From: Lomentospora prolificans
Taxonomy: Eukaryota > Ascomycota > Sordariomycetes > Microascales > Microascaceae
Assembly: GCA_029532625.1 (NCBI GenBank)
Contig: JARFXM010000004.1
Location: forward strand, 186,001-250,000
Reading direction: 5' to 3'
DNA length: 64,000 nt
Positions 11,748 through 21,892 of the stretch are shown one piece after another. Each line of letters opens with the position of its first letter. Positions within the stretch are counted from its first letter, which is position 1. The notes beneath the pieces were generated by a model. The model was given only the letters and a program-made list of their open reading frames with translations. It searched no databases and was not told the DNA's origin. The position numbers and the translations under genes were made by a program.

Positions 11748-12985
11748 TTATGAGGCCGCAGCAACGGCAACAGGCGTAGGCGTGCTAGGTGCAGGCGTGA
11801 CCTCGGGCGTGCCGAGTGTTTTAGCACTGAGCTGATAGCCAAGCGCGGTGACCCCTCCAGTATCATTGAGGCCCCACGCGTTGGCGCTGTCATCGTGAAC
11901 GGTCGTCCGGCGGAGGTCGCGGCGGTACTTGCCGGCGAAAGAGCCGCCCATGGCGCGGTGGAGGGTGGCACGGTTGTCCCACATGATCATATCGCCGGGC
12001 TGCTCCCAGTTGAAGGTATAGACGTATTTAGGCTGCGTCACATGCTTATTGAGAGTGTCACGCAGCTCCGTGGACTCATCGTCGGAGAGGCCTTCAATAT
12101 GATGGAGATGGGCACCGACGTAGAGGTTCACGCGACCGCTTCCCTCATGGATCTGAGCAATGTGATGGCGAGCCATAGGGAACTTGCTGGGATCCAGGTC
12201 CTTAAAGTACTCGGGGGAACCAAGCTTACGAGACTGAGCAAGGGTGTGGCAGCCGACGTAGTTATTCTTGACAAGCTTCTTCTTCAAGGTATCGGGCAAC
12301 TCAACAAAGGCGGTGCGGGTGTCGGCAAACTCAGTTTGACCGCCGGTGCCCTTAGGGGGGAGCTCGACAGCGCGGAGGAGAGAGAAGCTAGCTCTACGGA
12401 AGTTATAGCTAGAATCGGTATGGAAGAGTTGGTTGCCCTAGAAAGGGGTCAGTTTATACGGGGCCAGGAGCGGCAGAGGGAATCGTCCTCCGTCAGTCCA
12501 ATCCGGACTTAATTAATACTTACTCGGTTAGTGTGACCACGAGTGCTCTCAGGGTCGAGGAGAGAGCCGTCATCGGCGATATTTCCAGCATCGAAAAGCT
12601 CCATATATTCGTATCGCAGCTTACGCTCGCCGGTGATAAAACGTTTAATGTTGTCGAGTTCACCTAGTCTCCAGGAGAAATCGACATGGCCCTTATCATC
12701 TAGGCCAGTATTGCGGAAGATACAGAAGCCATACTGGACATAGGACCCGAGCGTCAGTAAGAAATGTAAAAAGAGAGAGACGGAGAGAGACGGAGAAAAG
12801 AGGGAGAGAGAAAGAGTTCAGGCCGCGGTCCGTTTTACCTTGTTAGCCGCGCTGCTGATCTCCCGAACAGCGTCATCATCGAGGTTGTTCCAGTCGGAGA
12901 CCTGGATCTCAGCCCCAAAGGTAGGGTGCACAGGTTTCACTGTGATCTTGGTGAATGAAGTATCAATATATAAGACACCGGCCAT
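11748..12985 (-). CDS. TfdA/TauD-family Fe(II)/2-oxoglutarate-dependent dioxygenase, 3 exons
   Basis: Exons 12839-12985, 12524-12733 and 11748-12437 are all joined in phase 0 and predict 348 aa. The iron triad is visible: His125 and Asp127 in FHTDSSY, and the distal His279 in RATLHRA, with arginines near 295 that normally bind 2-oxoglutarate. The spacing and motifs (ELFDAGN, HTDSSYN, PGDMIMWDNRATLHR) match fungal members related to 2,4-D or taurine dioxygenases. These enzymes hydroxylate acids, sulfonates or alkyl-ethers with loss of CO2; the substrate is unknown here. No signal peptide is seen, so it is probably cytosolic. The C-terminus ends in a Pro/Thr/Ala-rich tail. A decayed lactonase lies just upstream on the same strand. 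Confidence 0.87.
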
Positions 12986-13429
12986 TGCGATGGGACGGAC
13001 GGGACACAGTTGATAATTGAGAATTGTATCCGACTACACCTTGAAAGGTTAATCGATCTTCGGACGAGGATGTCAAAAAAATGAGCTTGTGTGCGACGGC
13101 GGAGTAAAATGGACAGAGAACTGCTCCAGCGCCAAATCTTCAAAGATGGCTTGGGTCCATTAATATATGCAATTTTTGCTGCCTCTCGATAGTGACGCAC
13201 TTATGGACTTATGTATTTATAAGGTAAGTTTTAATAGTGAGTATGGGCTACGGAGGCTCTTTGCGGGGGAAGGAGTGAGCTACGAGTCACGGTTCAACCC
13301 TCCACACTGTGTACATGTCGCCCCTTGGTCCTTTGCATAATACCAAGTGCCGTGTCGCGGAGAGACGGGGACGAAAGACGAGGTCGCAAAGAGAGGGGAA
13401 TGGTGGGGTCAAGGAAGGGAAGGATCAAC
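12986..13429. promoter_or_regulatory. Upstream region of the dioxygenase gene
   Basis: No gene is seen. A short minus-strand frame (12937-13200) overlaps the start of the dioxygenase in another frame and has no features. The region separates the dioxygenase from the lactonase pseudogene. Confidence 0.35.
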
Positions 13430-13857
13430 TCTCCTTGTATGGATTTTAGACGGAATTCGGCTGCCTCATCCCCATGGATCTAATCCGTGTCAGTGACGTC
13501 TACAATTTTCTAATCCAGACTAAAACGAATGCCATTGGGTCTTCCAGGGCCATCCGCTCCGGCTCTTACGCTGTCGGACTTGGGCCAAAGCGGTACACCT
13601 GATTCGGGAGAGTTGGTGGCGGCCGGAGGCGCTGCATGGAGCCGTTTGTCGGATCGGAGAGCTAGGTGCTGGCGCCGCCGTGCACGACCACGTCCTTGAT
13701 CGCGCTGAAATTGCGACCACAGAGAGAGTTTACCAGGAGACGAGAGCCAGCGGTAGAGGCGCTCCGCCTGCATGAAAGCAAATTCTCCCGGGGAATTTAA
13801 GTCTCTTTGGGCGCAAGAATGTCCGCCGTCATGGAATAAGATAGGCGCATTGGCCAT
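13430..13857 (-). pseudogene. SMP-30/gluconolactonase-like pseudogene
   Basis: Minus-strand pieces of a lactonohydrolase appear in order but in different frames. First comes HDGGHSCAQRDL with PGEFAFMQAE (one frame), then RNFSAIKDVVVHGGAST, stop, LSDPTNGS and LPNQVYRFG (another frame), then DGPGRPNGIRFSLD, stop, KIVDVTDTD, stop, IHGDEAAE (first frame again). The motifs FNsvNDVVV, PNQVYRFDP, GRPNGIcFSPD and YVTDTDWIHGD are those of fungal gluconolactonases as I recall them. At least two frame changes and three stops, two of them TAG, show that it is non-functional. The TAG in VTDTD-stop-IHG is where the family has Trp, so it could be one G-to-A change. It lies behind the dioxygenase on the same strand. 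Confidence 0.65.
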
Positions 13858-15107
13858 AATGATGTTGTCTGGGTGCAGCTCTTCGCAACTCAGGCCACTT
13901 GGCAGGTCAGGCCACTTGTCCTCCTTCGGGTTAAAGCAGCCGGCTCACGATGGGTTTTATCATTAGGTCGACATAGTATCAGCAACATCTACGATGGAAG
14001 ACCAACTACAAACGATATTTTATAGTATATGTTACAACTATGAGGAACAGGAAGAGCGCGAGGGCCACGCGAGCGAAGAAGACATGCCTGACTTGTTAGG
14101 AAGTGCTCCCTTGCAATATAAAAGGGAGCATGCCGCATATCGCCAGCTAAACAGGATCTTGGATCAATCATCAACTATCTTACCTCTTCTTCATAGCTTT
14201 ATGCTCTTTATTACTATCTAGCCACGAGGAGACGTAGAGTACATATATCACATGTACCAAGGATTGTGCTTGCAAGCAGGCGTCATGACCTAAGGTTGTA
14301 ACAATAGCTTTATAGAGGGAAGGAGAAAAGAGTACAAGTTCGCCTACTTGAAAGGGTGGGCTAGCCAGTATTTATTTTTCCCTGTTGTGATAAATCCTAC
14401 GGATTAGTGTATTCCCACAGCTGCTTCTGTGAGCTATAGTGGTAGTGGAAATCGTGTTGGAGATGGATGGTAGGGGCTGCCCTTATATCTGCTGAGAACC
14501 TGGTTCGCCAGGCATGGCTATCCTAGAGCAGAGGCTGCTGTTGATGGTTGCTACATGTCTGCCAACTTCAGAAGCATTCAATCCGAACTTCATGAATTAA
14601 CTTAAGATCCAGGTCATGCACCTCTATGAATCCGCTGATGGCTCCGCATCTGGTAACAGTACCTGTGTCACTCGTGCGTGATACCGGGGGTAAGTTTATG
14701 TGCCATCGGAGCTGTTTCCCTGGGTATATCAGTGTTATTCCTGTCCATCCGGCCCTGGAAGGCAATGTACCTCAGTTGCCACTGAGCATTGCCTAGAAGG
14801 AATGAACGGCTCATGAATCATCATACTTGGGGGAGTTATGGGTCTATGACTCCTATATCCACTCGGACAAATCCTAACATTCTACATTTTGGCACCGTAA
14901 GCACGCTCGCTCGACGTGGCGCCATGAGAGCGATTTACTTACCGACTCATTTTGGTTAGGTAATATATCTAATACTTTGCTGGGTATAACCCTGGCGTTG
15001 AGTCTCTGATACCTAGCTATGATGCCAAGAGCAAAGTAGCAAAATAGCAAAATAGAAAAACATGCTTGGTTGGCAGTATTCGTTGGCCTTTTTACGTGTT
15101 TGTTTAC
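13858..15107. other. Gene-poor stretch
   Basis: The plus-strand frame 13994-14221 (75 codons) starts with a real ATG and contains a Glu-rich patch, but it has no homology I recognise. The remaining sequence is A/T-rich and carries short frames only. Nothing else is supported. Confidence 0.3.
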
Positions 15108-15216
15108 TTATTTTTATTTTTTTATTTTTTTATTTTTATTTTTTTATTTTTATTTTTTTATTTTTATTTTTTTATTTTTATTTTTTTTATTTTTATTTTT
15201 TTATTTTTATTTTTTA
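15108..15216. repeat. T-rich microsatellite of TTTTTATTT units
   Basis: About 108 bp of runs of four to eight T separated by single A form an imperfect tandem array. It lies just beyond the stop codon of the LysM frame on the minus strand. Frames across it encode only Phe/Ile/Leu/Tyr low complexity and are not genes. Confidence 0.9.
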
Positions 15217-15223
15217 CTGGGGA

Positions 15224-15568
15224 TCACAAGGGGCACAAGGTACCGGAAGCCGGTGAAGCCTGGTGGGTAGCGTGGATGTCGAAGGCCGGATTGTCTCTAA
15301 CTGAATGGCGCCTGCCCGAGTTTGTCCAAGCGGCGGAGTGATACAGTTTCGTCACATATGGTACACAGTAAATTTCGCCCTCGAGAATAAAATTCGGATC
15401 ATGGAGGTCATTCTGGCTGGCAAGCTCCTCGATCGAAACACCTAAAACATTGCTAACTTGTCTAAGAGTATCACCTTCACTTGCCCGCCAACGGCCTATA
15501 GACGTAGGGCACGGAGTGGCGACAGAGGTACTGACATAGCAAGGTAAAATCTAGAGAACAAAAAGCAT
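15224..15568 (-). pseudogene. LysM-domain secreted protein, probably inactivated
   Basis: The frame 15224-15568 has 115 codons. Its C-terminal part contains a LysM-like module: RWRASEGDTLRQVSN, GVSIEELASQN, then FILEGEIYCVPY, with the fungal pattern GDT...GVS...L...N...L..G..YCV. LysM modules bind chitin, and short secreted ones often act as effectors that shield hyphal chitin. The first residues look like a signal peptide (MLFVL, then ILPCYVSTSVA), but codon 6 is TAG. Alternatively TTTTTGTTCTCTAG is a splice acceptor with CACTAAC as branch site, making 15224-15550 the last exon. I found no convincing first exon upstream within 350 bp, so inactivation is favoured. Confidence 0.55.
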
Positions 15569-17012
15569 TCTGATGAGTAGTGCCGTTCAGGGTTAGTGTC
15601 TCGTGGCAGGGCAGAACTACATGCACAGTCGTGCCATGATGCATACAGTCAGTCTATATGTATGGTACAGTATGTACGTTGAACAGCAGAATTATGACTC
15701 ACATTGTAGACCCGAATCCTAAAGCCCGAACCCGAACTTGGATTTATCAGTGTAGCGTCTACTTTTGGCATTATTATACCCGAATTCTGGTTTACAGAGT
15801 CCAGATGTGTGGGTTTCCTCTTCCTACTCTCGGAGAAATTTCAAGCACGAATGCGATGTTATTCCCTGAAGCCTAGTACCTGGATCTGGTAGCATAGCAC
15901 GGATTTGCTCACGCTTTGAAGGGACAGTCGAGGAGCTGCCGTGGAGCAGTGACGACCGGAAAGCAAACTTCCAGGCGTCGCAAGGCACACAGGCAGAGGC
16001 CAGACATAGTCCATATCCGCTGCTATATTAGGGCGCCTAAGTAAAGATTGACCTGAAGGTTCGGTTTCTTCCGATAGCCTAACATCCCCTGCTAGTATGG
16101 CTAAAACAGGATAGCCTAAGGACGTCGTATCAGAAAGGTCATCATATATCTCCGAAGCTAACTTAGCAATGGAGCCTGCTGTCCGCGTGGCAGTTGGCTC
16201 GGACGGTGTTGGCTTCGCCCGCCAAAAAATGCACCGAGATGTTGGAGTTGCTTGGTCGTTGGCAAGACGTGCGAGTACCGACACAGATGGGGTGGCATCA
16301 ATTGCCACCAGAAAGATAAATTTGAGTTCACAACAATCATTGAGAGTTGAAACATTGTTGGTAGATTAGATGGGAGATGGAGGTGATGAGTTTCCTACAG
16401 CGGACTACTGGATTATGAAACTGATGAGAGAAATGTCACTCAAGATTTCAACGCGATAGAGCCTTATCAAGGTTCGAAGTTGATAAGATGCATCTCTTAC
16501 CGAATTTGAATGCCAAAAATCTCCATGCCAATAGAACGTATGTACTATTTTTGGGAAACTCCCGGTCCAGTACATACCCTTCATCTATTGGGCTTCCGGA
16601 AGGGCTGTAGACGCCGTAGAATAATACAAGGAAGGCCCCAACCATAAGACGAACAACCATGGTGGAGGAATAGAGGTAGATTGGATCTCGTCAGCATCAG
16701 GCTTAAACGAGGAATTTCAAATGTACGCTTCAGAGCCGTATGTGCTCACCGATTCTTTTCCTTCCACACAAGACTTGCCCGTATGTCATCTAGCAAGGGA
16801 GAAATTTCTGATATGATATTGCTTACAGAACTCTCAAGTATATTCATGTCGGATCCAATCACTGCGCTTATATTCAAAAAAGTAGAGACACATATAACCC
16901 CAAGTCTAGAAAAAAAAAGAAAGCTAATGTGCTCAACAAAGGAAAATGCAAATATGATCGTCTCTAGGGGGAGGGTGAATTCGATAGGTACACTTCAAAT
17001 CCCGTTGGGCCT
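15569..17012. other. Stretch with minus-strand fragments of unknown origin
   Basis: The minus frame at 16448-16660 starts with a true ATG and a hydrophobic leader (MVVRLMVGAFLVLFYGVYS) and could be a signal-peptide exon with donor GTAAGA at its end. The frame at 15859-16308 is open for about 150 codons but resembles no family I know. They might be exons of one decayed secreted protein together with the LysM frame. I could not join them with credible splice sites, so no gene is called. Confidence 0.25.
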
Positions 17013-18107
17013 TCAAGGACCACCGGCACGGCCAAGGTCCCAGTAGAAATCACCGTCACCACGGCAAGTGTTGAGAACACAGTACCAGTCGACCGCGTTG
17101 CCGCCCGAATTTGGCGAACGAATCACATAAGGCGCCGAAGGTTCACCTTCCCACCGCGAAGAGCCGCATGAACCAACCGATCTCGTCGTCACTGTATAGG
17201 CTGTGTGGTGCGTGCTGCTCCATTGGCAGACGGTGTCGCCTGCTTCGCCGTAGCAACCTCGCTCGGTCGACGACGATACTGTCCTAGAGACGCCGAAGCC
17301 ACCGCTAATCCAGGGACCAACGCCCGCAATCTCAGCCGAGACTGTGATTGAGACTTCCTCTCCGACTCCCACGTAGCAGGTCCCGCGCTGGGCGCAGGTT
17401 TGGCTCGGGCCTACCTGCTTATGGAGGTAGTCTTGGTGGGGGTTGCCATCACCTACGAGTTCGGTCTAGAGCTCAGGCTGTCAGTCAGAGAGGCAATGGA
17501 AATCGGACGCAGGGCCGGGGTGATTGTGAGTGTAGGGAAGGACTTGAACACTTACGTGATCGGCATAGAACCACATGCACAGGCCCTGCCTCTTCTCAAC
17601 TGGGGAGCTTGCCGAGACGATGGCTGGGGCAAAACTGGCGGGAAGGCTTCGACGGCGGACTGCCGACTCTTCGGCGAAGCATTCCTCGACGCGGTCGGCG
17701 GAGATGGCAGAGAGTTGCTCAAGACCCGCACGCCACGGCACCGAACACTCGACCACGACTGATCTATCGTTGTACAACTTGGTGCAGGAAGCGCCACCCG
17801 ACATCTGACGATCGCCCAATACCTTGTACTCCTCGTCATCGATGATGACATTCCCAGCGCCACGGTCGTTGACTGCGATACTGACGGTTCGACCCGCGAT
17901 CTCGAAGGTGTTCCCACAAATATGGGCATAAGTATTAGCTTTATCAAGTGTGCTAAGGGATAGTTCCGTCTGATTGGAGGCAATATCGTGGTGATAACGA
18001 AGGAGGAGGTCAGAGGATACATCCACCTCAGTTTCGCTTCGAGGGGTGGAGGCCAGAGGTCCAGCCAGAGCTAGGACTGCTGGCATCAAAACGAGAAGGG
18101 AAAGCAT
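17013..18107 (-). CDS. Secreted cysteine-rich protein with dibasic (Kex2-like) site, unknown function
   Basis: Exon 1 (17556-18107) and exon 2 (17013-17465) join in phase 0 through a GTAAGT...CTCTAG intron and give 334 aa. A signal peptide of about 19 residues opens the protein. The N-terminal part (to about 170) has paired cysteines and the stretch AGRTVSIAVNDRG. Lys172-Arg173, followed by Gln-Gly, is a candidate Kex2 cleavage site that would release a C-terminal chain of about 160 residues. That chain has eight or more cysteines and is rich in Ser, Gly, Thr and Val, suggesting a beta-rich, disulfide-linked fold. I do not recognise the family. The pre-pro layout recalls processed fungal secreted proteins, including some killer-like and effector proteins, but that comparison is structural only. 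Confidence 0.7.
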
Positions 18108-19286
18108 GATGGGAAAGGTGCGAGGTGCTTCTTCGAGGAATTGTCTGTTGGTTTTGAGATGTGCTGTGAAGAGGGGTGGATGTGAGATGATGGTGGAAGT
18201 AAGAGAAAAGACTGGAATCGTGGGACGTCGGGCTTCAATTTATAGATGTTTAACAACTTCGAATCTCTGCGGCAACCTTGACCTTGAGTTATCGTGATGT
18301 TCGGCATGGTGGAGTTTCAACCTCTCCACTGCTTCACAATCCCTCCACCCATTGCGTCCGAACACCGACCAGACACGGCACGTCTTGTCCAGCCCACCTA
18401 GGCGAAGTCCTGATCCTGATCCTGATCCAAGATTGTCCCATGAACATTATTCGAGCTAGTTCTCTTTTCGCGAATGATCGTGCGAAAGGCCGGGAAGGGC
18501 CGAACTTTTGCGTATCAATTTCTTGGGATCGCCTCCCAAATTTTTGTTCCCCTGTCTGCGGCGCAGGCCCGGGTAAATAGAGTGCTCGTGGCTGAGCCGC
18601 TACGAGAGCAAATCAGCATCCGTGGTTAGTCGCTTCTTCGTCCTCGACAGGGGTGAGGTTAAGTAAGGATTTTGGCACCCCTGACAAAAATTGGGTCGCC
18701 AGGTCTTGTGAGGGCGCCAGATCAGATTTTAGTTTCGCAGAGTAAAGTTGGAAGACTCCGCCTCACGGATCCTTCCTTCCTAGCGAGACTACGCTACCAT
18801 TACCACAAGCGATGCCCAAACAGGGAGAAATTATTCCATGTTCTGAGGATTTTGAGAGACAATTTCCGCATCTTGACAATATCCATTCACGACCCAATTT
18901 CTGTTCTATTTCGTTGGCTCCAACAATATGTTGAGAATCCTCCAGCACTACAATGGACGCACGGCATGGACGTGGGTATTGCTGGTTTTTCCAACGCCCG
19001 ACATTCAAAATTCTGCGGGTCTCCTTTCCATCCAATCACCGAAGCACCCGAAATCAAACCTCACGACCCTCTAGCACTGAAGTCAGTAACAAAGCCCCGA
19101 GGTTTGAGAAATGGACAGTTGATAAAGTTAGCTGCTTGCTCCTGAATGAAGTTATGGCCGGATTATCATCTACTTGTCCGGGAGAGCCGTGGAATGACTC
19201 TAAGAATCACGCCCAACAAGGATGAGAACCGCCTTGGTGGGGGGGGGGGGGGGGGGGTGTGGGAAGGGGGGGGGTGTGGGAGGGAG
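18108..19286. other. Intergenic region, no gene seen
   Basis: Upstream of the secreted protein gene. Open frames on both strands near 18670-19225 overlap one another and have no domain, signal peptide or splice logic. A run of 19 G lies at 19239-19257 and another of nine G at 19266-19274. Confidence 0.35.
19239..19274. repeat. Poly(G) tract
   Basis: Nineteen consecutive G at 19239-19257 are followed, after TGTGGGAA, by nine more G at 19266-19274. Such tracts are prone to replication slippage and sequencing error, so the exact length is uncertain. The G-rich strand could form a quadruplex. No gene is associated. Confidence 0.85.
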
Positions 19287-19481
19287 GCTGAATGGCAAGG
19301 CAGTTGTGGGCAATTTCCGCCTTTCCTGCGTCTCTCCTTTCTTAACTGTGGGTTGTTGGAGCGCATCCTCCGGCCAGGGCCCGGGAAGCTGAATGGCAAG
19401 GCAGTTGTGGGCAATTTCCACCTTTGTTTCCTGCGTCTCTCCTTTCTTGACTGTGGGTTGTTGGAGCGCATCCCCGGCCAG
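19287..19481. repeat. Two-copy direct repeat of about 92 bp
   Basis: Copy 1 (19287-19377) and copy 2 (19388-19481) both begin GCTGAATGGCAAGGCAGTTG and end CCGGCCAG, separated by ten bases. They differ by a few substitutions and a 4-base insertion (TTTG) in the middle of copy 2. The copies create mutually similar open frames on both strands that are not genes. Confidence 0.9.
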
Positions 19482-20525
19482 CATGGTCCAATAATAGCAG
19501 ATGATCCCCACAGTGGCACAGGCACGGCACGGCCGTCTTCAAGTGTCTTACCCCTGTGGAACGGTCGAGTCTTGGGTTGAGGTCGCAGCGATGTTATAGA
19601 CTTGAGCTTAGAATACTGAAGATTTGCTCGAAGATATGATTGACAATTGATAGAAGTGATGCAGAGATTTCATCCTATTTCTTTTCGGCGGTGGTACTGG
19701 TCGCAGCCAAACTGGCTGAGCCGAACGGCCTAGGACCGTCGAGTGATCACCCACCCACCTTAGATCTGTAGACTTGTGAATTTCCACGCAGGATAGACTA
19801 CTCTCTCAAGCCGTTTGAAGCCGACGCGCTCGACAAGGCCTAGACAAGGGAATGGCTAAACCTTTCGCCACGTTTAATGCCAACAGCAATAGGGTGTTGT
19901 GTATGTGTGTGTCTCTTACTATGGCGGCCCAGAATACTAAATAAACTATTCGGGGTAGCATCCTCCCCATTTCTAAATTGGCACCACGATTGGGTTATCC
20001 ACGCTGCCGTATCAAAATACTCATTTATAACCGTAACGTGCTATCATTATATTGAGTGTCCCCCAAGACCAAGTTGAAAATAAATACAAAGTATCAAGGG
20101 GCGACGCTGAAGGCCGGCGACCAAGACTTAGATGATGCTGACCAGTCATCTTGATCCTTAGGAACAGACCTGGAGAACAGCCTCTCAGAAATCGGCGCTG
20201 ACGGATTGCGGGCTGCGACACCGGCTTCTATCTCCCTCTGCTTGGGAACTTTAAGGGCCGTAGTGCTGTGGGGACAGAACAAGAATTAGGGGAACTGATC
20301 TCGATTATTAATATTATTAAGCTTTTGCGGGGTTTGCAGTAAACTCCGTCCGCCTAATCCCGATAGGAGAACGAGATGGGCTCTTATATCTAGCCGTTGA
20401 TTGGCATTATAAAAGTCAGCTTACTTCCTGATGACCTAGTATGAACAGAGATTAATGTAGAATTTTTTTTGTTATAAACGTGGTCAATTGCGGCTAGAAA
20501 TTTACAAATACCAACGCTATCCACC
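19482..20525. promoter_or_regulatory. Upstream region of the SDR gene
   Basis: No gene is supported. An A/T-rich segment at 20290-20520 precedes the SDR start; it includes CATTATAAAAG near 20404, a TATA-like match about 120 bp before the ATG. Confidence 0.4.
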
Positions 20526-21688
20526 ATGTCGACTCTCGCCAAAACAGTCGTGGCTACAGGCGTCTCATCCGGTCTGGTCAGTTTGATCTTTTGAATGCCT
20601 AGCCTGGAAGGTTCACTGACGCGTTCAACAGGGATTTGAAGCCATCAAGCACTTGGTTGGCCAGACCACGCAGCCGTACCGTGTTCTTCTCGGCGCGCGC
20701 AACACTCAAGCAGCAAAGGCGGCATACGACGAGGCCAAGTTCGACAGGGAGAGGCACAGCGTCTCCGTCCTCCCTCTTGAGCTTAGCGACCTCAAGACGG
20801 TGAAGAAATTCGCTAGCCAGACGCTCGAAACGTTGGGAAATGACCCAATCGACTACCTATTTTTGAACGCGGCCCTCGGGCCTGGTGGCGAGAGCTCCAA
20901 TCCCAGTGGTTCCAAGTGGCGCGAGATCCAAGTTGTCAACTCCATCTGTGAGTGATAATATTGCCTACCCCACTCCCACTCCATCGCTATGAGTACTGCG
21001 AGATGTTGACGGTTACCATTCTTCTGTAGCGCAGCATTACCTCGTGCATCTCCTCAAGGACAAGCTTATTTCGTCCAAGTCTAGAATTATCTTTGTGTCT
21101 TCTGGAGGCGTTCGTAGTGTGTCGGATCCAAGTAAGGCTCCCCCAGCAAAGATATTAACTGTCTCATGAAAACATCTCATGAAAACATTGCTAAATATGA
21201 CCCAGGCGTGCTTGAAGAGCATCTTAAAGCCGGCACCGAAGATAAGACCCTCGGCATCTACTGCGAGACCAAATTCGTGGGCCTTCTCAACGCGCATTGG
21301 TGGCGTCGCCAGCTCGCAGGCCAGTGCGTAGTCGTCGCCGTGTCGCCCGGTCTCATCCCGGGTACCGGTCTCGGCAGGGGCATGAATGTTGACATTCCCG
21401 CGAGCGCGATGGCTGATGCTAAGAGTGTGCCTGAAGGTAAGTCGTCCCATCGTCCGGCTTTGATTTCGTCAGTGTATGCAGCACTAATTGTGGCGCCCTA
21501 TAGGCGGAGAAAATGTCATCCGCGCCTTCTTCCGCGATGACTTGCCTGAGGACCCGGAGCAAATCTTGTTGACTAGCTGGGGCGAGTGGTGGCCCAAGGA
21601 TGTGTATGGTTTGACTCTCGACAAGGCACTCCAGGATAAATGGTCGCCAAGCAAGGAAAAGATTGAGATGGAAGAAGGTGTGAATTAA
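20526..21688 (+). CDS. Short-chain dehydrogenase/reductase, 5 exons
   Basis: Exons 20526-20576, 20632-20947, 21030-21131, 21206-21436 and 21504-21688 predict 294 aa. The nucleotide-binding motif TGVSSGLG is split by the first intron; NAALG replaces the usual NNAG; SSGG supplies the catalytic serine region; and YCETK is the Tyr-x3-Lys catalytic pair. This makes it an NAD(P)-dependent oxidoreductase of the extended 'protochlorophyllide reductase-like' fungal type. All five joints preserve frame with canonical GT-AG borders, and the start has a CACCATG context. It is convergent with the FAD oxidase, only about 200 bp apart, so the two may share 3' sequence. The substrate is unknown. Confidence 0.86.
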
Positions 21689-21892
21689 TAAAAGATAAGG
21701 AAGAATCAGAAGATTACAAATCAATTTATACGTGTAACTGAATGCCGCAGGAGCTTAGTCTAGTCTTCTATCGAAAAGAAATACCCATGTATGGCTTTTA
21801 ATATCGTAAGAAGAGTTTGGTGGCCCGGAATATGAAGGAAAAGTAACTTTGGGTAATACCGCGCAGATCTATTAGTGTAATAGTGGCGCCCT

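Noticed and set aside
13994..14221. 75-codon ATG-started frame
   Set aside because: No signal peptide, domain or homologue that I recognise; chance length in A/T-rich DNA.
15062..15270. Phe/Ile/Tyr-rich frames resembling transmembrane proteins
   Set aside because: Translation of the TTTTTATTT array; low complexity, not coding.
18672..19145. 157-codon plus-strand frame
   Set aside because: No domain, overlapping frames on both strands, and no ATG context or partner exon.
19166..19580. Several overlapping frames rich in Pro/Gly
   Set aside because: Produced by the poly(G) tract and the two-copy repeat.
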